Positions 26,772 to 36,265 of a DNA stretch of 64,000 nt are shown here, piece by piece. The DNA comes from Dyadobacter bucti (GTDB lineage Bacteria > Bacteroidota > Bacteroidia > Cytophagales > Spirosomataceae), in the NCBI RefSeq assembly GCF_005869225.1, contig NZ_SWFP01000005.1, positions 496,001-560,000 of the forward strand, read 5' to 3'. The first letter of the stretch is position 1. The number at the start of each line of letters is the position of its first letter. The notes beneath the pieces were generated by a model. It had not been told where the DNA came from, did not search any database, and was given only the letters and a program-made list of their open reading frames with translations. A program made the position numbers and the translations under genes.

Positions 26772-28412
26772 TCATTCCGGTATACCCACCTGGTCTAAGT
26801 CTATCACTACTTTGCTTTTTGTCAGTTCTGGTGTCAGCAACTTGTACGGCACGTCCTGGACGGGCAAATCCTGATCAATACTCAGCGCTGCCGCAATGCC
26901 TGCGGCCTGTCCCAGTAACATGAAGGTCCATTCAATACGGATCGCGCCGTAGGCTATATGGCTGGAAGAAACGCAGGTTGGCGTGAGAAGATTCGTACAT
27001 TCGGCTTTTTTGGGAACCATGGATCTGTATGATACCGGTAATGGTCGCCAGTAATTGCCACCGAACACAAAGCCTTCATTATACGCAGCGCCGTCGCGCA
27101 CAATGCGCCGGACACTGTGAACATCCGTGGGCCAGTATGCGATGCAGACGGGATCTTTTACCGGGGCAGGGCTTTCACGCTGCACATGGTGCTGGGTGAT
27201 CACATAGTCCGAAACCATGCGCCGTGCATCACGCACATAGAACATCCGGGGAAAATGGTTGTTGTCGGTAAATTCATCTTTGGCATAACCCCATTTCGCC
27301 CATTCCTGCTGCAGCTGAGGCGCCAGCGCACCGACCTCCGTATCGGTGGACAGGAAGTAAAAAAGTCCTTTCGTGAAGGTTTCGTGGTATTTGAGGATCT
27401 CTTTTCTTTTGGCATAATTTCCAAGAGGATAGGCTCTGTTCATACCATAAAGGTTGTGCGAGAGGTCGTGCCACGCGCCGAGGTCGGTTTTGCCATTGGG
27501 CAGTTGCGCGCTGGGCGTGTAAAGCTTTCCGCCGGCTTTGAGGTAGCGCAGGTAAATTTCATATTCTCCGCGCTGATAGCCGGCAGGTTTGTAAAACGGG
27601 AGACGGTTAATCTCATTTTTGGTCAAACAAACCCTGAAACAATACGCCTGCAGGTTTTTGTCGCCCGCGCCGGGCGCACCTAAGGGTTCGTTCTGAATGG
27701 TTGGTATTACTCCGCTGCCGGAATCTCCGGGAATGCGGTAGGGGTCAACTTTGACACTGAATTGTGCATGTGTCGTTTCGGCACGTATACCATTTAATGT
27801 TTCTCCGTATGCACTGTTGGGCTCCCTGCCGACAACCGTGCTGATGCCCGCCGCTGCCAGCAAATCTCCCTCTATGGAAGCGTCGATAAATACCGATGCT
27901 GAAAACGTACGGCCGTCAGTTGACTGTATTTGTGTGATTTTTTCATTGCTCTTTTTTACCGCACCGGCTGATTCTGCCAATGCTGTATTGCGGAAAACCG
28001 GGATCTTGTATTCGGACAGCCAATCTCCGATGATCTGCTCCGCAACCTTTGATTCCAGGCGCCAGAGGCCCGGGTCCTTCCGTTTTTCCGCCAGCATTTT
28101 TTCAAAAGCTTCCCTGCGTTTATACATATCGGCCACACGCCGGTAGAATTCCAGCGCAATACCGCTCACAGCCGGGCTGTTGCGAAACTCTTTGTGATTG
28201 TCAATATCTGCACCGCCCAGGCCTTCCACGACGTTGCCGCCAATGTGAGCAGTAGGTTCAAGCAGCGCGACCGTTTTCCCCAGCCGCGCTACCTGAATGG
28301 CCGAGGCATATCCTGCTGCCGTGCCGCCGTAAATGACCACGTCAAATTTTTGCTGTCCGTAGCCCGTGAAGGCAGATGCCAGCAGAACGAAAGTCCCGAT
28401 CCATTTTTGCAT
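26772..28412 (-). CDS. FAD-dependent oxidoreductase (FAD_oxidored type), second copy
   Basis: 546 residues with signal peptide (cleavage near TGYGQQ). N-terminal Rossmann FAD-binding motif DVVIYGGTAAGYASAIQVARLGKTVALLEP with the E/P end of the dinucleotide fold, then IGGNVVEGLGGADID. C-terminal FAD-binding part SSHIAYGAIRIEWTFMLLGQAAGIAAA. It is a paralogue of the next gene (3-base gap) with the same layout, suggesting duplication. Exported flavoenzyme acting on a substrate brought by the adjacent SusC/SusD; reaction unknown. Final gene of the operon read from the sigma factor side. Confidence 0.87.
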   Translation of the reverse strand: MQKWIGTFVLLASAFTGYGQQKFDVVIYGGTAAGYASAIQVARLGKTVALLEPTAHIGGNVVEGLGGADIDNHKEFRNSPAVSGIALEFYRRVADMYKRREAFEKMLAEKRKDPGLWRLESKVAEQIIGDWLSEYKIPVFRNTALAESAGAVKKSNEKITQIQSTDGRTFSASVFIDASIEGDLLAAAGISTVVGREPNSAYGETLNGIRAETTHAQFSVKVDPYRIPGDSGSGVIPTIQNEPLGAPGAGDKNLQAYCFRVCLTKNEINRLPFYKPAGYQRGEYEIYLRYLKAGGKLYTPSAQLPNGKTDLGAWHDLSHNLYGMNRAYPLGNYAKRKEILKYHETFTKGLFYFLSTDTEVGALAPQLQQEWAKWGYAKDEFTDNNHFPRMFYVRDARRMVSDYVITQHHVQRESPAPVKDPVCIAYWPTDVHSVRRIVRDGAAYNEGFVFGGNYWRPLPVSYRSMVPKKAECTNLLTPTCVSSSHIAYGAIRIEWTFMLLGQAAGIAAALSIDQDLPVQDVPYKLLTPELTKSKVVIDLDQVGIPE

Positions 28413-28415
28413 ACT

Positions 28416-29993
28416 TTATTTTTTACGAATATCCTTGTCGCCATCCCACACCTGGTGGTCGATGCTGATGATCACACCTTTTTCTTTCAGTCGTGCCTGC
28501 AAGGCAGCAACGTTGATTTCCTGAACGGTTTTTTGTTGTCTGGCCGCCATGGCCGCTGCAATACCTGCGCTGTTACCAAGCTGCATCCAGGTCGATTCTA
28601 CCCTTGCGGAGCAGAAAGCCACGTGCGAAACCGACAGACAGACAGGCACGAGCAGATTGGTACATTCCGAAGCTTTGGGCGTGAGAGTCCTGTACGAAAA
28701 TTCGTAGGGCGCTGTCGTAGCATGCCAGATGCGTCCTTCGTTGACGAAATGCGTCTTCGAAACGGCTACACGCTGCACATGATGACTGTCGATCCAGTGG
28801 GAGCCGAGACAAATTCCGTCAGGCTTCGAGCGTTCTTCGAGAATGTCTTTTTGAGTTTGGATCAATGTACCTTTCATCCTTCTTGCTTCGCGGACATACA
28901 GATAGTATGGGAAATTCCCATTGTCTTTGAACTCGTCGGCGGTCAGTCCATATTGGTTTACCTCGTCATGCAGTGTTTTTGGTACCGAAGGATCGTTTGC
29001 CAAAAAATAGAGGAAACCCAGTGTCCAGTTTTTGTGATCGTCATAAATTGCCTTTTGTTTGGGATAGTCCGCGTCGGGATATTCGACATTACCTCCAAAA
29101 TGCCCCAGCGAGATCACCGACTTTTGTTTGTTGTTGGTTTCGAATTTCCCGGTTGGATAGTTCCATTTATATAAATCGATCAGGTCGCGGAACTTCGTGT
29201 CAGGCTTATTTTTTAAAAGACGTTTTAATAAAACAAATCGGTCGGGATTGTATTTATCGGGTTTGGGAAAAGGTATCCGATTGTCCAGCGTCGACATCAC
29301 CAGGCGGAAATTGTAGTTCATCACACGTTTATCCGCCTGTCCCTCGGTCAATGTGCTGCGCTCGACAAAGCCTGGCAACAATTTTCCCGAATCATCATAA
29401 GGTGAAGCTTCGATCGGCTCGTCCATGAACCGCACTCCAGCGTACGACTCGCCATATTCCTGCTTGCTTTCCCTGCCATAAGTGTATGACACACCCGCGC
29501 GCGGCATCAGATCGCCTTCATAGGTGCAGTCGAGGAATACTTTTGCTGCAAGATCCTTCCCGTCCGTAAGCCTGATCGACTGGATCGCATTGCCTTTTTT
29601 ATTTACTTTTTGAACGAAGGCACCGTACAATACCTTTACGCCTGCCTCCGATAGCAAGTCTTTGAAGGTTTTCTCGGCAACATGCGACTCGAAATAAAAC
29701 TGTACTTTCTCCTTGCCATAAAACTTCGTCATTCTCTGATAAAACTCCAGTGGCAACCCTGAGATAGTTTCCTCGATCATGTGCTCCGATTCCGCAGTGC
29801 CTATGCCGCTGGTATTGAGGCCGCCCACATGCTGCGTCTGTTCAACCAGCAACACTTTGGCGCCTTCGCGCCCGGCAGCCACGGCTGCAATCACACCACC
29901 GGGTGTGCCACCGTAAACGACCACATCGTATTTCTCCTGGGCAAAGCCCGCTAATGATTTGAGTAAAAAAAACAGTATCAGCAGATGTTTCAT
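28416..29993 (-). CDS. FAD-dependent oxidoreductase (FAD_oxidored type), first copy
   Basis: 525 residues with signal peptide (near SLAGFAQ). FAD-binding start YDVVVYGGTPGGVIAAVAAGREGAKVLLVEQ, then HVGGLNTSGIGTAES. Mid-protein AAKVFLDCTYEGDLMPRAGVSYTYGRES and C-terminal VSHVAFCSARVESTWMQLGNSAGIAAAMA complete the family pattern. Follows SusD by 52 bases on the same strand. Paralogue of the next gene. Such enzymes are common in Bacteroidota carbohydrate loci with unclear activity; here no hydrolase is nearby, so the flavoenzymes may be the main catalysts. Confidence 0.87.
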   Translation of the reverse strand: MKHLLILFFLLKSLAGFAQEKYDVVVYGGTPGGVIAAVAAGREGAKVLLVEQTQHVGGLNTSGIGTAESEHMIEETISGLPLEFYQRMTKFYGKEKVQFYFESHVAEKTFKDLLSEAGVKVLYGAFVQKVNKKGNAIQSIRLTDGKDLAAKVFLDCTYEGDLMPRAGVSYTYGRESKQEYGESYAGVRFMDEPIEASPYDDSGKLLPGFVERSTLTEGQADKRVMNYNFRLVMSTLDNRIPFPKPDKYNPDRFVLLKRLLKNKPDTKFRDLIDLYKWNYPTGKFETNNKQKSVISLGHFGGNVEYPDADYPKQKAIYDDHKNWTLGFLYFLANDPSVPKTLHDEVNQYGLTADEFKDNGNFPYYLYVREARRMKGTLIQTQKDILEERSKPDGICLGSHWIDSHHVQRVAVSKTHFVNEGRIWHATTAPYEFSYRTLTPKASECTNLLVPVCLSVSHVAFCSARVESTWMQLGNSAGIAAAMAARQQKTVQEINVAALQARLKEKGVIISIDHQVWDGDKDIRKK

Positions 29994-30045
29994 AAGTCAG
30001 AATTTGGGCCGGCAGGAATCGGGATGGCCTGCCGGATGTGATGAA

Positions 30046-31476
30046 TCAATAACCCGGATTTTGGTCCAGTGCTGGATTTACGTCGATTTCCTGGACGGGA
30101 ATGGGGTAGAGCAAATGCCGCTCTTCAGTTGCAATACCAATTTTCTGCATGCTGGGCACATAACGTCCCGTGCGCAGCAAGTCCCACCGGCGGTGGCCTT
30201 CGAAGCAGAGTTCCCAGCTGCGTTCCTGATACACACTGTCACGGAATTGTACCTGGGTAAGATTTTTCAGATCGGGCAGTACGGTGGGTTGTGCACCGTT
30301 TCTGGCTCTGGCGCGTACCTGGTTAATGGCGGCATAAGCTTCTGTCGTCGGGGCTCCGGCTTCGTTCAGCGCTTCGGCGTACATCAGCAACACATCGGCA
30401 TAGCGCATGACGATAAAATTGTTTCTTGCCCGGCCCGAGCCACAAGCTTGCGGGTCCCAGTACTTGTCTACATGCGGTCCTGTACGCGATTTCACTACGG
30501 TACCATTCGCGATGGTCTTTTCCTCGATCACCGTCACCGTTTTGCGATAATCGCCAGACGTGTAAGAATTGGCGTGAGCCGGCACGACCTGGTAGCTGCC
30601 GCCTGTGAGGTTGATCGGATAGCTGAAATAGATCGCGAAATTCTCTGCCATAGCGCTACCGTATTGCGGCAGCACGCAGCTGAATTGTACCGAAAAGATA
30701 TGTTCCGGTCCATTCTCCTTTTCAGGGACAAATACGTCGCGGTAGTTCGGTACCAGGCTGTATGCGCCCGATTCGATGACTTCCTTAGCCTTGGCTGCGG
30801 CATTAGCCCAATCCTTACGGGTAAGGTATACCTTTGCCAGCATACTTTTCGCCGCGCCTACGGTCGTCCGGCCGATTTCAGTCGCCAGCGTATATTTTGC
30901 AGGAAGTACTTTTTCAGCGTCCAGCAGGTCTGCAATGATCTGCTGGTAAATCTGGTCGGCCGGGTCGCGGGGTATTTCCACATTTACTACATCATTGCTG
31001 ATTGCCGTCACCAGGGGCACATCTCCAAAAGCGCGGACCAGGTTGAAATATGCCAGCGCACGCAGGAATTTGGCTTCACCTACGATCTGGTCGCGCAGCT
31101 TCGTGTCCATGGCAATGCCGGGCACATTGGCGATAACCCGGTTTGCCCGGTCGATGAGCCTGTAGCTGTTGGTATAGAAGGTGTCAAATAACCTGGTGCC
31201 ACTGTTGTACAGGTTCTTATGGATTTCGTTACCGCCTCCATTGTCCTCGCGTACCTCGCATTCGTCGCTGTTCAGGTCGGCCAGGTCGATCATGGTCATG
31301 CCGTAGACACCTTTGAGATGTTCATAAACAGCATTCAATGCGGAAGTGGCATCAGCTGCGGATTTAAAGGAATTGGATTCTTCCAGAAAGCTCAGCGGCT
31401 TTTCTTTCAGATTGTCTTCGCACGATACCGACAGTATTAGCATCACGGTCAGTATCAGATAGTTTTTTATTTTCAT
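30046..31476 (-). CDS. SusD/RagB-family surface lipoprotein
   Basis: 476 residues; lipoprotein signal with lipobox LILSVSC (Cys about residue 19). SusD N-terminal segment EKPLSFLEESNSFKSAADATSALNAVYEHL and tetratricopeptide-like helices, then FLRALAYFNLVRAFGDVPLV and the conserved C-terminal RDSVYQERSWELCFEGHRRWDLLRTGRY and LLYPIPVQEIDVNPALDQNPGY. Surface partner of the SusC that lies 18 bases upstream. Ligand unknown. Confidence 0.96.
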   Translation of the reverse strand: MKIKNYLILTVMLILSVSCEDNLKEKPLSFLEESNSFKSAADATSALNAVYEHLKGVYGMTMIDLADLNSDECEVREDNGGGNEIHKNLYNSGTRLFDTFYTNSYRLIDRANRVIANVPGIAMDTKLRDQIVGEAKFLRALAYFNLVRAFGDVPLVTAISNDVVNVEIPRDPADQIYQQIIADLLDAEKVLPAKYTLATEIGRTTVGAAKSMLAKVYLTRKDWANAAAKAKEVIESGAYSLVPNYRDVFVPEKENGPEHIFSVQFSCVLPQYGSAMAENFAIYFSYPINLTGGSYQVVPAHANSYTSGDYRKTVTVIEEKTIANGTVVKSRTGPHVDKYWDPQACGSGRARNNFIVMRYADVLLMYAEALNEAGAPTTEAYAAINQVRARARNGAQPTVLPDLKNLTQVQFRDSVYQERSWELCFEGHRRWDLLRTGRYVPSMQKIGIATEERHLLYPIPVQEIDVNPALDQNPGY

Positions 31477-31494
31477 CTTAAAACAATTTCGGGT

Positions 31495-34400
31495 TTAGAA
31501 AGACAAGGATGCACCAACCGTATAGGTACGCGCGGCCGGATAGGCGTAGCTGTCGAGACTGTACTGCGTGTTACTGCTGAAATTGGAATTGACCTCCGGA
31601 TCAAAACCCCGGTATTTAGTCAAAGTCACCAGGTTCTGGCCGCTCACATAGGCACGTACCCTTTTGATCCAGCCCGGTTTGAAAGGGATCACATAGCCAA
31701 GTGATATATTTTTGAGGCGGACAAAAGAACCGTCTTCTATGTAAAATGAATCTGTGCCCGTGCTTCTCCACTGTCTGATCGAGGGCAAAGAATTGGAAGG
31801 TTTGTCAGCCCGCCAGGCGCCTTCTATCACCGTACGCAGCAGGTTATCGCTGGGATCCGATTGCTCCATGGATCTCCGTGTGTCGTTAAGGATTTTATTT
31901 CCCTGCACGCCCTGAATGAAAATGGAGAGATCGAATCCTTTAAACGTAAGGTTGTTGGTCATGCCGAAAATGAATTTGGGAAGACCATTGCCCAGGATCT
32001 GCCGGTCGGTGGCTTCGTTGAAAATCCCGTCGCCGTTGATATCCTTGTAACGGATGGCACCTGGCAGGTCGCCTGCGCGGGCGAGGTTGCCGGCTGCTGT
32101 AATCTCCTCCGCTGTCTGCCAGATCCCATCAAATACATTCCCATAAAATGATCCCACAGACTCTCCAACCTTGACGATGGAATTGTTGGAGAAGATCTGG
32201 TCCGCGTTGTTAAGGCGCAGCACCTTGTTTCGGTTGAGAGAAACGTTGGCACTGGTTTTCCATTTCAGGGTCCCATCCAGGTTTACGGTGTTGATCCCCA
32301 GCTCGAAGCCGCGGTTAACCAGACTGCCGATATTTCTGGTGACGGTCGTAAAGCCTGTGGTTGCCGGTAGTTCTACCAGCAAGAGCAGGTCGGTCGTGGT
32401 TTTAATATAATAGTCCGCTGTAAGCAGGATGCGGTTGCTGAGCAGGCCCAGGTCGAAACCTACGTCAAACTGGGCTGTTTTCTCCCAACGCAGGTCAGGG
32501 TTGGCAATGCGGAGCGCCTGATTGATCAACACTTCCTGATCGCCGAAAACCGTTCTTGAGGTTGCATACTGGGAAAGAGAGTTGTACAAACCGATGCCGT
32601 CATTTCCCGTAACCCCGTAGCTCACGCGGAATTTCAGATCGCTGACCGCCTCAACACTTTTCATAAAAGCCTCGTCCGACACGCGCCAGGCAAATGCGCC
32701 CGAGGGAAAGAAACCGTATTTATTATTGGTCCCAAAGCGGGAAGAACCGTCGATCCGGCCGGTAAGGGTGAAGAGGTAGCGGTCGGACAACCGGTAGTTG
32801 ACCCGCCCCAGGTACGAATTGAGCCCCCACTCGTTCACTGCACTGCGTGGAGGCAGGGGTTTGCTGCCCATCTCCAGATTGTTTGCTCCGAGGGAATAGT
32901 TTGGGAAATCCTGCGCCTCGGCATAAGATCGCTCTTCCCGGTTGCTCTGGAAGGTTACCCCGGCGACCACATCAAATGCATGTGCTCCGCGGGACCCGGA
33001 GTAGGTCAGGACGTTTTCATTGAGCAGGTTAAGATTGTTGGCAGAACCGTTGCTGCCATAGCCGTTCTGCGTATTGCCGATCAATGTCTGGGGCGTATAA
33101 AAGATACTGCGACGCGTATTGAGCACGTCAGCACCCAGGCTGACGCGGGCTGTCAGCCCTTTCGCGAGGGTAATGTCCGTGAAAACGCTACCCAATATAC
33201 GATCCGTCAAAAGGGTGTTTGTCGACGTGCGTGCCACAGCCACCGGATTGGCCACAGAACTGAACCCCGAACCCGGTCCGACGTTCAACAGCTGGTAGTT
33301 ACCGTTGGCATCGAAGACGGGGCTCGCCGGGGAGGCGCGCAGTGCAAGCCCTACCAGACTGAGCGTGCCGGTCTCGTTGACACTGTTGTTGTTGCTCCGG
33401 CTGATCGTAAAATTTGTCCCGATCTTTACCCGGTTGCTGATTTTCGCATCCAGGTTGACGCGCGAGGTATATCTTTTAAAACCCGAAGTAATCACGATCC
33501 CATCCTGGTTAAAATAGTTGCCGCTGACCAGATAGCGGATCTTGTCGGTGCCGCCAGAAACAGAGAGCTGGTAGCTTTGCATGGGAGCGCTGCGAAAAAT
33601 CTCTTTTTGCCAGTTGGTTCCCACGCCGTATTCCTCAGGCTTTCTTGGATATGCACCTTTCGGATCGCCGTAACGCTCGGCAAAGTTAAGGTTGCGCAGC
33701 TGTTCGTTTTTTGCTGCGGTATGTTCGGCGGCGGTGGCCATGTCCAGCATTTTTGTGATCTGCTGCACACCATAAAATGCTTCGAAATCGACGCTTGCCT
33801 GGCCTTCCTTGCCGCGTTTGGTGGTGACAAGTACCACGCCATTTGCTCCCCTGGATCCATAAATGGCTGTTGCAGAAGCATCTTTCAATATTTCTATGGA
33901 CTCAATATCATTGGGATTGATCGCCGCCAACGGATTGGGGTAGTTGATAGAATTACCTGCGCCACTGGCCGGGTCGGGATTGGTCATCGGGAAACCGTCG
34001 ATCACGTAGAGGGGATCATTGCTTGCCGAAATGGAGTTGCCGCCCCGTACGCGGATGGTAATACCGCCACCGGGTGCGTTTGACGAATTGGTAACCTGCA
34101 CCCCCGGCACACGGCCTTGCAGCGCCTGGTTGAACGAGCTGACCGGCTGTTCTTTCAGTTCTGTTGAACCTATTGAAGCTACGGAACCTGTGAGATCGCG
34201 TTTCTTGACCACCCCATAACCGACTACGACAACTTCGCTCAGCAGCTTATCGTCCTGTTTCAATATCACATTGAGGTTAGTCTGGTTTCCGAGATTAATT
34301 TCCTGGGAAACATATCCGACGAAGGAAAAAACGAGCGTAACGCCGGTACTGGCTATTTCAAGACTGTACTTACCGCTTTCGTCGGTGGTGGCGCCGGTCT

Positions 34401-34893
34401 GCGTGCCCTTTACGAGGATATTTACGCCCGGCAGCCCAACGCCGGCCTGGTCGGACACAGTGCCAGTGATTTTATCTGCGGGTTTTTCTTCGGTCTTTTC
34501 TTTTACAGGCACATCGCCGCTGTTCTCGGGCATGTCGCGTTTCAGAATGATCTGTCTGCCTATGATTTCATATTGCAGGTCAAAGGGTTTCAGTAACTTT
34601 TCCAGCACCACCGAAAGTCTTTCATTAGAAAGCTGCAGGGATACTTTCCGGGAAGCCTGGATCAGGTTAGGGCTGTAAGAAAATTTGACGTCCGCGCTCT
34701 TTTCGATCGATTTAAGCACAGAGAAGATCTGCTGATTGACTGCCTTCACGGAAACCTTGCGGTTCAGCAGTTCCTGCGCATGCACGTCCGCGCCAAAGGA
34801 GATCTGTGCGAGGATAAGGGTCATACAGCATTGTAAAAAAGTCCATTGCATGGTTTTGACTACCCACAGAGGGATAGCGTCAATTATTTTCAT
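31495..34893 (-). CDS. SusC/RagA TonB-linked protein with N-terminal STN domain
   Basis: 1132 residues. Signal segment, then an STN (secretin/TonB short N-terminal) domain at about 40-120 (LLNRKVSVKAVNQQIFSVLKSIEK...), a carboxypeptidase-regulatory-like domain (about 143-220, GTVSDQAGVGLPGVNILVKGTQTG), TonB-box region SEVVVVGYGVVKKRDLTGS, plug (LQGRVPGVQVTN, ITIRVRGGNSI, DPLYVIDG, EILKDASATAIYGSRGANGVVLV) and the beta-barrel. The STN domain is the signalling input for FecR/FecI-type regulation, and those two genes lie directly upstream, so ligand binding at the cell surface should switch on its own operon. Substrate unknown. Confidence 0.96.
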   Translation of the reverse strand: MKIIDAIPLWVVKTMQWTFLQCCMTLILAQISFGADVHAQELLNRKVSVKAVNQQIFSVLKSIEKSADVKFSYSPNLIQASRKVSLQLSNERLSVVLEKLLKPFDLQYEIIGRQIILKRDMPENSGDVPVKEKTEEKPADKITGTVSDQAGVGLPGVNILVKGTQTGATTDESGKYSLEIASTGVTLVFSFVGYVSQEINLGNQTNLNVILKQDDKLLSEVVVVGYGVVKKRDLTGSVASIGSTELKEQPVSSFNQALQGRVPGVQVTNSSNAPGGGITIRVRGGNSISASNDPLYVIDGFPMTNPDPASGAGNSINYPNPLAAINPNDIESIEILKDASATAIYGSRGANGVVLVTTKRGKEGQASVDFEAFYGVQQITKMLDMATAAEHTAAKNEQLRNLNFAERYGDPKGAYPRKPEEYGVGTNWQKEIFRSAPMQSYQLSVSGGTDKIRYLVSGNYFNQDGIVITSGFKRYTSRVNLDAKISNRVKIGTNFTISRSNNNSVNETGTLSLVGLALRASPASPVFDANGNYQLLNVGPGSGFSSVANPVAVARTSTNTLLTDRILGSVFTDITLAKGLTARVSLGADVLNTRRSIFYTPQTLIGNTQNGYGSNGSANNLNLLNENVLTYSGSRGAHAFDVVAGVTFQSNREERSYAEAQDFPNYSLGANNLEMGSKPLPPRSAVNEWGLNSYLGRVNYRLSDRYLFTLTGRIDGSSRFGTNNKYGFFPSGAFAWRVSDEAFMKSVEAVSDLKFRVSYGVTGNDGIGLYNSLSQYATSRTVFGDQEVLINQALRIANPDLRWEKTAQFDVGFDLGLLSNRILLTADYYIKTTTDLLLLVELPATTGFTTVTRNIGSLVNRGFELGINTVNLDGTLKWKTSANVSLNRNKVLRLNNADQIFSNNSIVKVGESVGSFYGNVFDGIWQTAEEITAAGNLARAGDLPGAIRYKDINGDGIFNEATDRQILGNGLPKFIFGMTNNLTFKGFDLSIFIQGVQGNKILNDTRRSMEQSDPSDNLLRTVIEGAWRADKPSNSLPSIRQWRSTGTDSFYIEDGSFVRLKNISLGYVIPFKPGWIKRVRAYVSGQNLVTLTKYRGFDPEVNSNFSSNTQYSLDSYAYPAARTYTVGASLSF

Positions 34894-34986
34894 AATTTTG
34901 ATTGTTTTGGTTTAACCAACATTGAAGCAAAACACCCCACATCGGTCTCAAGCGATGTCATGGTAACATGAGCGGGGATTTTCAGG

Positions 34987-35012
34987 GCCGGTGATGCTGA
35001 AACATCACCGGC
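34987..35012 (-). promoter_or_regulatory. Perfect hairpin in the SusC leader
   Basis: A perfect 10-bp inverted repeat GCCGGTGATG / CATCACCGGC with a six-base loop lies between the FecR stop and the SusC start. On the plus strand it is followed by TTTTT, on the transcribed minus strand it is not. It could separate regulator and uptake genes, stabilise the leader, or be a plus-strand terminator for a transcript not seen here. Confidence 0.5.
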
Positions 35013-35075
35013 TTTTTCTTTTCATGATCAGGATATTTTTTAATTCATAAGGTATGGGTTTAGGATTAGGGGAAA

Positions 35076-36167
35076 TTAATTACAGCCGTTTCCGGTGATG
35101 ATGATCTGGCCGTCCTCGGATTTATATGTCGCCTCAACGCTCCTGCAGATCACATCCAGTTTTTCATAAAGTGACTCGGTAGTCAAATCTGCCGAGAGCT
35201 CGCAGCGGGCAAATAAGGCTGCGTCATAAATGATCGGGACACTGTATGCGGTTTTGAGTGTTTCAAAGACTTCGTTCACTGAAGTCCTGGTGAAAACAAA
35301 TTCCTTTTGCGCAGCATTTGCCCTGACCAATACCGGCTCTTTTACCAGCGAACGCACGAGTTCGGCTTCTTTTCTTGATAAAACGGCCTGTTGGTTAGGG
35401 AGTAAAAGCAGATCCTGTACTTTGCCTTCTCCGCTCGCCGTTGACGGTTTGGCATTTTCGGCGATAGAGACAGCCACTTTCCCGGATGTAACATTCACTA
35501 CAATGTCCTGATCCTGCTCATAGGCTTTGATGTTAAAACTGGTGCCCAATACCTTGGTTACCAGTTCGTTGGAATATACGAAAAACGGACGCTCAGGGTT
35601 TTTGGCTACTTCGAAAAATGCTTCTCCGCTCAGGTACACCTCTCTTTTATCCCCCTTGTTGAAGTGTTCGGGAAACGACAAGCGGCTCGCAGGTGCAAGG
35701 CGAACTTTACTCCCGTCGGCAAAAACGATGGACATAGGAATGCCGAGGGTATTGACCTTTTCCACCAGGCGTTGCCGTGAATCTGCGATATTGGAATTGT
35801 ATGAATGTGTTTTCTGATTTGGTTTAGCAAAAAACCAGACACCGAGAAGCAAAATGATCGATGCCGCTGCCGACCAGTAGGGCCAGACAGGTAGCTTCCT
35901 CACCGGATGTCCGTTTTCCTGGTTCATCTGCATTTTGATGTTCCTAAGGATCTGCTTTTGCTGATCTTCGGACCCAAAACCTGCCGTTGCCTGGTCGCTG
36001 AGCGTCAATAGAAGGTGACGTGCCTGAGCAACTTCCGCGGATTTTTGAGGATACCCGTCGAGTATTTTTTGCCAAAATGCATTAGACTCGTCGGTAGGAG
36101 ATTGTACCCAGTTGCGAAATGCATCATCTTCCAGAAAGTCCCTGACCGAGTAGTTTGCGTAATCCAT
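35076..36167 (-). CDS. FecR-family anti-sigma factor
   Basis: 363 residues. Cytoplasmic N-terminal helical part, one membrane segment at about residues 88-107 (VWPYWSAAASIILLLGVWFFA), then a periplasmic FecR domain (EKVNTLGIPMSIVFADGSKVRLAPASRLSFPEHF, REVYLSGEAFFEVAKNPERPFFVY, VLGTSFNIKAYEQDQDIVVNVTSGKV) and a C-terminal STN-like DUF4974 domain (FVFTRTSVNEVFETLKTAYSVPIIYDAALFARCELSADL). It holds the sigma factor until the STN domain of SusC signals. It lies between the sigma gene (98 bases upstream) and SusC (182 bases downstream). Confidence 0.94.
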   Translation of the reverse strand: MDYANYSVRDFLEDDAFRNWVQSPTDESNAFWQKILDGYPQKSAEVAQARHLLLTLSDQATAGFGSEDQQKQILRNIKMQMNQENGHPVRKLPVWPYWSAAASIILLLGVWFFAKPNQKTHSYNSNIADSRQRLVEKVNTLGIPMSIVFADGSKVRLAPASRLSFPEHFNKGDKREVYLSGEAFFEVAKNPERPFFVYSNELVTKVLGTSFNIKAYEQDQDIVVNVTSGKVAVSIAENAKPSTASGEGKVQDLLLLPNQQAVLSRKEAELVRSLVKEPVLVRANAAQKEFVFTRTSVNEVFETLKTAYSVPIIYDAALFARCELSADLTTESLYEKLDVICRSVEATYKSEDGQIIITGNGCN

Positions 36168-36265
36168 ATAAACCGGTATCGAAAATGGTGTTAGTTCCGT
36201 TTTTAGATACAGAGCGTGGTCAGGATGATTTTAACCTTGCAAAAGCAATATTTTTAAGGAAAAAA

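Noticed and set aside
28194..29174. Open frame antisense to the FAD oxidoreductases
   Set aside because: Crosses two convincing genes on the opposite strand and has no family features.
29959..31191. Long open frame (410 codons) antisense to SusD
   Set aside because: Shadow of the SusD gene; no recognisable motif and no sensible start context.
32980..34083. Long open frame (367 codons) antisense to SusC
   Set aside because: Lies wholly within a well-supported SusC gene on the other strand; composition is that of a mirrored coding frame and no domain is visible.
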